Under the pieces are notes generated by a model, which made no database searches, was not told the origin of the DNA, and worked only from the letters and a program-made list of their open reading frames with translations. 64,000 bases of DNA from assembly GCA_009835735.1 (NCBI GenBank), contig VXWX01000098.1, positions 1 through 64,000 of the forward strand, read 5' to 3'. Shown piece by piece: positions 59,036-64,000 of this stretch (position 1 is its first letter; every line of letters starts with the position of its first letter). The DNA comes from Acidimicrobiaceae bacterium. Lineage in GTDB: Bacteria; Actinomycetota; Acidimicrobiia; Acidimicrobiales; Aldehydirespiratoraceae. Made by a program: the position numbers and the translations under genes.

Positions 59036-59782
59036 TCAGTGCTCGCGCAGCATCATCCCGTGGCCCACGAACTGGTCGGAGATCCCCAGGGTGCGCAGCG
59101 CGTGCCACAGGCAGATGGCGTTGATGGCCAGGACCGGCTTGCCCAGCCAGCGCTCGGCCTGGTCGGCCACCTCGACCATCGACAGGTTGGTGCCGCACTG
59201 CACTATGGCGTCGATGTCGTCGCCGTCGATCTCCTTGAGCACCTCCACCAGCGTCTCGGGAGTCACGTCGGCGATGGAGGTGGCGGAGGCGCAGCGCAAG
59301 CCCCGCACCCGCTTCACCTCGTAGCCGCATTCGGTGAAGTACCCGTAGACCTGCTCGTCGGCGGCCGGCTGGTAGGGCGTGAGGCAGGCGATCTTCGACA
59401 CTCCGAGCAGCTCGAGGGCGGCGTTGCAGGCGGACGCCCCCGAGGTGATGCCGATGTCGCCGGCGATGTCCCGCACTCGAGTCAGGAAGGCGGCGTTGCC
59501 CTCCTTGCCTCCCCAGAACGTCTCGGCCGACATCCCCATGAGGATGTGGTCGGGCTCGCAGGTCATGATGTCGCGCACCGCGTAGGGGATGGTCTGGCGG
59601 ATCAGGTCCAGGAAGTACAGGAACGCCTCGTCACTGCTCAGATCGGGTGCCTCGACCAGGAAGCGCCCGCTGTGGAACGTCACTCCGGGGGGACGCACCC
59701 GGGCGAAGTCGTGCTCGACGACGGTGTTGGTCGACGGCACGATCACCCCGATCTTGGCCCGGTAGCCGACGACGTCAGGCAT
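59036..59782 (-). CDS. Maleate isomerase/arylmalonate decarboxylase-like protein (Asp/Glu racemase superfamily)
   Basis: The predicted protein has 248 residues from the ATG at 59782. The superfamily start IGVIVPSTNTVVEHDF is present, and the second catalytic cysteine is C196 in VQCGTNLSM. The first cysteine position, near residues 84-87, reads MGMSAET instead of the ACTSGS-type block. Racemases and maleate isomerases use two cysteines, while arylmalonate decarboxylase uses only the second, so decarboxylation or a one-sided reaction is possible. It is the first gene of the minus operon under operator site 5, upstream of the flavin hydroxylase. Confidence 0.8.
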   Translation of the reverse strand: MPDVVGYRAKIGVIVPSTNTVVEHDFARVRPPGVTFHSGRFLVEAPDLSSDEAFLYFLDLIRQTIPYAVRDIMTCEPDHILMGMSAETFWGGKEGNAAFLTRVRDIAGDIGITSGASACNAALELLGVSKIACLTPYQPAADEQVYGYFTECGYEVKRVRGLRCASATSIADVTPETLVEVLKEIDGDDIDAIVQCGTNLSMVEVADQAERWLGKPVLAINAICLWHALRTLGISDQFVGHGMMLREH

Positions 59783-59809
59783 GAACGACCCTCCCGCTCC
59801 CATTCCAAC

Positions 59810-59834
59810 GGAACTGCGTTCCGCTGGTGGGAAC
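59810..59834. promoter_or_regulatory. IclR-type operator, site 5
   Basis: Half-sites GGAAC (59810-59814), GTTCC (59818-59822) and GGAAC (59830-59834) have spacings of 3 and 7, followed by ACTAGC as at site 2. It sits between the divergent isomerase-hydroxylase operon and the molybdopterin hydroxylase operon. A further GAAACGCTGT match lies at 59858, just inside the next gene. Confidence 0.82.
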
Positions 59835-59850
59835 ACTAGCCTCGACGCCG

Positions 59851-62151
59851 ATGATGGGAAACGCTGTGCTGCGGCGCGAGGACCCCGACCTGCTGACCGG
59901 GGCGGCCCGGTTCGTGGCCGACATAGCTCCCGCCGGAACGCTGCACGTGGCCTTCGTGCGGTCGACCATGGCCCACGCCCGCATCGGCTCGGTCGACTCC
60001 GCCGAAGCGCTGGACGTGGCAGGAGTGGTGGGCGTCTTCACCGCCGACGACCTGGACATCGCGCCCCAGCCGCTGTTCATCATGCTGCCGCCGGAGCTCA
60101 GCCGGCTGCCGCTGACCGACAAGGCCCGCTATGTGGGCGATCCGATCGCGGCGGTGGTGGCCGAATCCCCGGCCGCGGCCGCCGACGGGGCCGAGCTGGT
60201 GGTGGTGGACTACGAGCCGCTGCCGGCGGTGACCGACCCCTTCGACGCGCTGGCGCCCGGTGCGCCGGTCGTGTTCGAGTCGCACGGGTCGAACCAGGCC
60301 TCGGAGCTCAAGGTGGGTGGCGAGGCCGAGTCGCTGTCCGGACACGATCTGGTGGTCTCGGGCCGCGTCGTCAACCAGCGTGTGTCCGCTGCGCCGATCG
60401 AGCCGTCCGGGGCGCTGGCCGTTCCCGGAACCGGCGACGGGGACGGCGGCGACGGGGTGACGCTGTGGTGCACGACCCAGCGGCCCCACGACGCCCGCGA
60501 CGTGGTGGCCGCCGCGCTGGAGGAGCCTCCGGACCGGGTGCGGGTGATCGCGCCGGCCATCGGCGGGGGGTTCGGCGCCAAGGGGTCGCCGTACCCGGAG
60601 TTCGCGGTGGTCGCCTGGCTGGCCCGCCGTCTCGGCCGTCCGGTGCGATGGGTCGAGACCCGCGCCGAGAACCTCACCAACATGAGCCAGGGCCGGGACC
60701 ACGTCCACGACGTCGAGCTGGGATTGACGAGGGACGGCCGCTTCTGCTGGCTCCGCATGCGGGTCACGGCCGACGTGGGCGCCTACCCGGGCATCGGTGC
60801 GCTGCTGCCGTTCTTCACGATGACGATGGCGTCGGGCCCCTACCGGATCCCGGCGGTCGACTTCGAGTCGGTCTCGGTGATCACCAACAAGACGTCCATC
60901 TTCCCGTTCCGCGGGGCGGGCCGGCCCGAGGCCACGGTCACGCTCGAACGCATCGTCGACCTGGCCGCGGCCGAGCTCGGCATGGACCCCGCCGAGCTGC
61001 GGCACCGGAACCTGCTCGCACCCGACGAGTTCCCCCTGACCACGCCCACTGGCGCCAACATGGACTGCGGCGAGTACGCCCGCTGCCTCGACCTGGCGCT
61101 GGAGGCCGCCGGCTATGAGGATCTGCGGGCCGAGCAGGCCCTTCGCCGCGCCCGTGGCGACCGCAGGCTGCTGGGCGTCGGCGTGTCGGTGTATGTGGAG
61201 GTGACCGCGGGCGGCCTGTTCCAGGAGTTCGGCTCGGTCACCGTCGAGCGGGACGGCGCGATCACGGCCCGGGTGGGTACGGCTCCGCAGGGCCAGGGTC
61301 ACGTCACCGCCTTCAGCCAGATCCTCGGCGAGGTCCTCGGGGTCGCTCCCGACCGGGTGCGGATCATCTGCGGCGACACCGCCGAGGTGCCCACCGGCCA
61401 GGGAACGGTGGCGTCGCGGTCCCTCCAGATAGGTGGCAGCGCGGTGTGGACCGCGGCCAACGAGGTGCTCGACCAGTCGCGGCGCCTGGCGGCGAGCCTG
61501 CTGGAGGCCGACGCGGCCGACATCGTGGTCGCCCCCGGCGGCCTGGCCGTGGCCGGCGTTCCGGCCCGGGCCTTGTCCTGGGCCGAGCTCGCTGCGGCCG
61601 CCGAGACCCAAGACGCGGAAACCGGCGGTTCAGGATTCGGCGGCCTGGCGGCCGAGGTCGACTTCGACCAGGGGGAGGCCACCTACCCCTTCGGCGCGCA
61701 CGTGTCGGTGGTGGAGATCGACGCCGACACCGGCGACACCCGGCTGTTGCGCCACATCGCGGTGGACGACTGCGGGCGGATACTCAACCCGATGCTGGTG
61801 CAGGGCCAGGTGCACGGAGGGGTGGCCACCGGCGTGTCGCAGGCTCTCTACGAGCAGGCGCTCTACGACGGGGACGGCAATCCCCGCAACACCAACTTCG
61901 CCGACTACGCCATACCGGCCGCCTCGGAGCTGCCCCGCTTCGAGACGCACCACACCGAGACGCCCTCCCCGCTCAATCCCCTAGGAGCGAAGGGGATCGG
62001 CGAGTCGGGCACGATCGGGTCCACGCCCGCGGTGCAGTCGGCGGTGATCGACGCGCTGGCGCCGCTGGGGGTCACGCACCTCGACATGCCCTACACGCCC
62101 CAGCGGGTGTGGCGCGCCATCGCAGCCGCCGAGTCGGCGGCCCGAAGCTGA
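59851..62151 (+). CDS. Molybdopterin hydroxylase large subunit (xanthine dehydrogenase/CoxL family)
   Basis: The predicted protein has 766 residues from ATG (two adjacent ATGs). Family blocks are LTGAARFVADIAPAGTLHVAF, shortened as LTGAARFVADI, then GGGFGAKGSPYPEFAVVAWLA, FPFRGAGRPEATVTLERIVD (AYRGAGR-type, not the AYxCSFR of CO dehydrogenase), QGQGHVTAFSQIL and the catalytic glutamate in GAKGIGESGTIGS. It hydroxylates an N-heteroaromatic or aldehyde at carbon. No medium (FAD) or small (2Fe-2S) subunit gene is visible in the window. Site 5 controls it together with the following VCBS lipoprotein gene. Confidence 0.9.
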   Translation: MMGNAVLRREDPDLLTGAARFVADIAPAGTLHVAFVRSTMAHARIGSVDSAEALDVAGVVGVFTADDLDIAPQPLFIMLPPELSRLPLTDKARYVGDPIAAVVAESPAAAADGAELVVVDYEPLPAVTDPFDALAPGAPVVFESHGSNQASELKVGGEAESLSGHDLVVSGRVVNQRVSAAPIEPSGALAVPGTGDGDGGDGVTLWCTTQRPHDARDVVAAALEEPPDRVRVIAPAIGGGFGAKGSPYPEFAVVAWLARRLGRPVRWVETRAENLTNMSQGRDHVHDVELGLTRDGRFCWLRMRVTADVGAYPGIGALLPFFTMTMASGPYRIPAVDFESVSVITNKTSIFPFRGAGRPEATVTLERIVDLAAAELGMDPAELRHRNLLAPDEFPLTTPTGANMDCGEYARCLDLALEAAGYEDLRAEQALRRARGDRRLLGVGVSVYVEVTAGGLFQEFGSVTVERDGAITARVGTAPQGQGHVTAFSQILGEVLGVAPDRVRIICGDTAEVPTGQGTVASRSLQIGGSAVWTAANEVLDQSRRLAASLLEADAADIVVAPGGLAVAGVPARALSWAELAAAAETQDAETGGSGFGGLAAEVDFDQGEATYPFGAHVSVVEIDADTGDTRLLRHIAVDDCGRILNPMLVQGQVHGGVATGVSQALYEQALYDGDGNPRNTNFADYAIPAASELPRFETHHTETPSPLNPLGAKGIGESGTIGSTPAVQSAVIDALAPLGVTHLDMPYTPQRVWRAIAAAESAARS

Positions 62152-62153
62152 CC

Positions 62154-63509
62154 ATGACTGACTGGAGCGTCGGTTCCGTGCTCCGGTCGGCGAGGTGGCT
62201 TCTCGTGTGCGGGCTGCTGGTGGTGGCCGCTTGCTCGTCCACGCCCGAAGTGGAGCTTCCCGAGCCGGCGTGGCGGGCCGACGATGCACGCTTCGCGGTC
62301 CATGTGGTCGACACGGTCGCCGACGGCCCTGCCGGGGTCGAGGCCGCCGACATGGACGGTGACGGCGACCTGGACCTGGTGGTGAACTTCTTCGGTGATC
62401 GGCCCGACGACGCCGGGCCGATCGAGTTCCCGCCCGGCGGCATCACCGTGTACCGCAACGACGGCGACCTGGCGTCCTGGACCAAGATGCCGGTGCTCAC
62501 CCGGGCCGACGGCAACTACTTCCTGAACGAGGCCGTGCCCGAGGACCTCGACGGGGACGGCGATTTCGACCTGCTGGTCTCCGCGGGGTTCTTCGTGTGC
62601 GAGTTCAACCCCGAGATCGGCCCGTGCGGCGCCCTGTTCTGGCTGGAGCAGACCGGCGAAGGGTGGGTGCGCCACGACATTGTGGAGCCGGGCACCGTCG
62701 AGTTCTTCCACCGGGTCCTGCTCGCCGACATTGATGGCGACGGCCTCCACGACCTGGTCACGGTGGGGGAGACTGTCGACGACGCCTACGCGCAGTGGTA
62801 TCCGGGGAGCGCCGGCGGCACCGGGTTCGAGCCGACGCCCCATCTGATCGGCCAGGGCGGCGGCAGCCTGCCCGTCATCCACGACATCGACGGCGACGGC
62901 GACCTCGATCTGGCCAGCGGCGAGTTCTTCCTGGCGGGGAACTCCTTCGTGTGGTTCGAGCAGGTCGAAGCGCCCAGCGCGGCCCGGCCGGCGGGGGAGT
63001 GGCAGCGCCACGTGATCGACGCCACTCTCGGCCGCACGATCCAGCTGGCCGCCATCCCGGACCTGCTGGGTGAGGGCACGGTCGGCTGGATCGGCTCGAA
63101 CCATGTCAACAACGTCAGCCGCGACCCCGAGCCGCTGTCGGGTATCTACCTGCTGACCCCGCCCGGCGACCCGCGCCAGCGCTGGGAGTCGAAGCTGATC
63201 AGCGACGGCATCGTCTCGCGGCCGATAGAGGGCATCAACTTCCAGGCCGCGCCCGGTGTCTTCTGGTGGGGCGACGTGGACGACGACGGCGACATCGACC
63301 TCACCGTGTCGGGCGACGGCGACCCGCGGGTGTTCTGGTTCGAGCAGACCGAGGTCGGCGAGTTCAGCCAGCACGCCCTGCGGACCGAGTTCGGCCAGGC
63401 GGCCGGTGGCCTGGTGGTCGACCTCGACGGCAACGGCGACTCCGAGGTGGTCTTCACCAGCTACGACACCGGCGAGGTCCTGATCTTCGACTACCGCCCA
63501 GAGGGGTAG
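62154..63509 (+). CDS. Lipoprotein with FG-GAP/VCBS calcium-binding repeats
   Basis: The predicted protein has 451 residues from an ATG two bases after the previous stop. A signal peptide ends in a lipobox (VVAACSS). At least six repeats carry the calcium loop DxDGDGDxD (DMDGDGDLDLVV, DLDGDGDFDLLV, DIDGDGLHDLVT, DIDGDGDLDLAS, DVDDDGDIDLTV and DLDGNGDSEVVF), spaced about 50-75 residues apart, as in FG-GAP beta-propellers. It is probably a surface propeller protein. Pairing with a molybdopterin hydroxylase is odd and may reflect shared induction by site 5 rather than a shared reaction. Confidence 0.8.
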   Translation: MTDWSVGSVLRSARWLLVCGLLVVAACSSTPEVELPEPAWRADDARFAVHVVDTVADGPAGVEAADMDGDGDLDLVVNFFGDRPDDAGPIEFPPGGITVYRNDGDLASWTKMPVLTRADGNYFLNEAVPEDLDGDGDFDLLVSAGFFVCEFNPEIGPCGALFWLEQTGEGWVRHDIVEPGTVEFFHRVLLADIDGDGLHDLVTVGETVDDAYAQWYPGSAGGTGFEPTPHLIGQGGGSLPVIHDIDGDGDLDLASGEFFLAGNSFVWFEQVEAPSAARPAGEWQRHVIDATLGRTIQLAAIPDLLGEGTVGWIGSNHVNNVSRDPEPLSGIYLLTPPGDPRQRWESKLISDGIVSRPIEGINFQAAPGVFWWGDVDDDGDIDLTVSGDGDPRVFWFEQTEVGEFSQHALRTEFGQAAGGLVVDLDGNGDSEVVFTSYDTGEVLIFDYRPEG

Positions 63510-63536
63510 GTCAGCCCCTCAGCCCGGCCGGGTTGC

Positions 63537-64000
63537 CTACTCGACGGTCCAGCCGTCGGGGACGCTGAAGTCGCCGACGACCTGATGGGTGTCGTCGTCG
63601 GTCTCGGCGTCGGGGAGGTGCTGCCAGAGCATGAACTGGTTGCCCCATGGATCGATGAACGAGGCGTTGGCGCCGCCGAACTCGGTCCAGAAGTGGTTCC
63701 GCCACAATTCGGTGCCGCCGAGCCGAACGGCAGTGTCGAGGATCCGCTCGAACGAGTCGTCCTCGCTCACCATGATCCACGCCCGGGTGGCGCGCCCGCC
63801 CGGGTTCATGTGGGTGGGCTCCGTCGGGTTGGGATCGGGGTGGGGGCGAGCGTTCGCCGCGTGCGAGACACCCATGTGCAGGTTGCCTATCTCGCTCTGC
63901 GTGCCGTCGTCTCTCAGGAAGTTCTGACCGGGGACGATCCGGGCGAACGTGTCCTTGATGCGGTCCTCGACTTCCCAGTTGAAGACCTCTGCGTAGTACG
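63537..64000 (-). CDS. VOC/glyoxalase-family protein, 5' truncated
   Basis: The frame is open to the window edge; an ATG at 63875 is internal, since codons upstream of it (YYAEVFNWEVEDRI, then QNFLRDD) look like an N-terminal VOC strand. The visible domain includes WIMVSEDDSFERILDTAVRL and ASFIDPWGNQFMLWQH, the metal-ligand and closing parts of a VOC barrel. Members are isomerases, dioxygenases or resistance proteins. The start and activity lie outside the window. It converges with the VCBS lipoprotein gene, with 27 bases between them. Confidence 0.75.
   Translation of the reverse strand, partial: YYAEVFNWEVEDRIKDTFARIVPGQNFLRDDGTQSEIGNLHMGVSHAANARPHPDPNPTEPTHMNPGGRATRAWIMVSEDDSFERILDTAVRLGGTELWRNHFWTEFGGANASFIDPWGNQFMLWQHLPDAETDDDTHQVVGDFSVPDGWTVE

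Noticed and set aside
57791-62151. Nicotinate catabolic cluster (Nic-type) as the main explanation
   Set aside because: A molybdopterin hydroxylase, flavin hydroxylase, maleate isomerase-like protein and amidase would fit, but no 2,5-dihydroxypyridine dioxygenase or N-formylmaleamate deformylase was recognised, and the RCCR/NYC1-like genes would be unexplained. It remains a fallback for these genes alone.

Overview
The window is high-GC, densely packed bacterial DNA, with many GTG starts and neighbouring genes that overlap by four bases (ATGA, GTGA or TTGA). The core gene order, the G+C bias and the many actinobacterial families suggest an uncultured actinobacterium, probably near Acidimicrobiia. 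That placement is an inference. No rRNA, insertion sequence, integrase or CRISPR array was seen.

Bases 1-15240 are housekeeping: a thioredoxin-TPR chaperedoxin (partial), comEA, comEC, holA, rpsT, lepA, hrcA, dnaJ, rsmE, a pseudokinase with a small secreted partner, a PDZ-radical SAM (DUF512) protein, der, a SpoIIE-type phosphatase, a zinc-ribbon protein and tRNA-Pro(GGG). Right after the tRNA, 15.3-21.3 kb looks foreign: a 1609-residue Sacsin/HSP90-like ATPase with a DUF3883-type C-terminus, probably a defence protein, and two unknown genes.

Bases 21.4-27.7 kb carry an alpha/beta hydrolase, a methyltransferase, a DUF2855 protein and a single 1116-residue protein that joins a squalene epoxidase-like flavoprotein to an oxidosqualene cyclase (DCTAE motif). 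Together these look like a small triterpenoid or sterol locus.

Bases 27.7-63.5 kb are catabolic. At the centre (39.1-47.5 kb) are genes whose closest remembered relatives are plant chlorophyll-breakdown enzymes: a red chlorophyll catabolite reductase-like protein, a Rieske oxygenase, a second bilin-reductase-like protein, a serine hydrolase of the chlorophyllase type and an SDR resembling chlorophyll b reductase (NYC1/NOL). Several calycin-like proteins lie among them. Around this core are enzymes suited to substituted maleimides and maleates: a hydantoinase/imidase, an isochorismatase-like amidase, a maleate isomerase/arylmalonate decarboxylase-like protein, MmgE/PrpD, two CaiB CoA-transferases, a CitE-like lyase and an HMG-CoA-lyase-like enzyme. 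An unusual branched-chain-type ABC transporter, built from multi-domain fusions, is also present.

Five copies of a 25-bp element, GRAAC-N3-GTTYC-N7-GGAAC, lie at 35.5, 39.06, 45.67, 57.80 and 59.81 kb, each at or just upstream of an operon start. One lies next to an IclR-family regulator gene. This makes the 30.6-63.5 kb region a likely single regulon. My main proposal is a bacterial tetrapyrrole (chlorophyll-type) catabolic regulon. It rests on family recognition by eye and needs profile searches and biochemistry. Shared operators are the strongest directly visible support for treating the region as one system.
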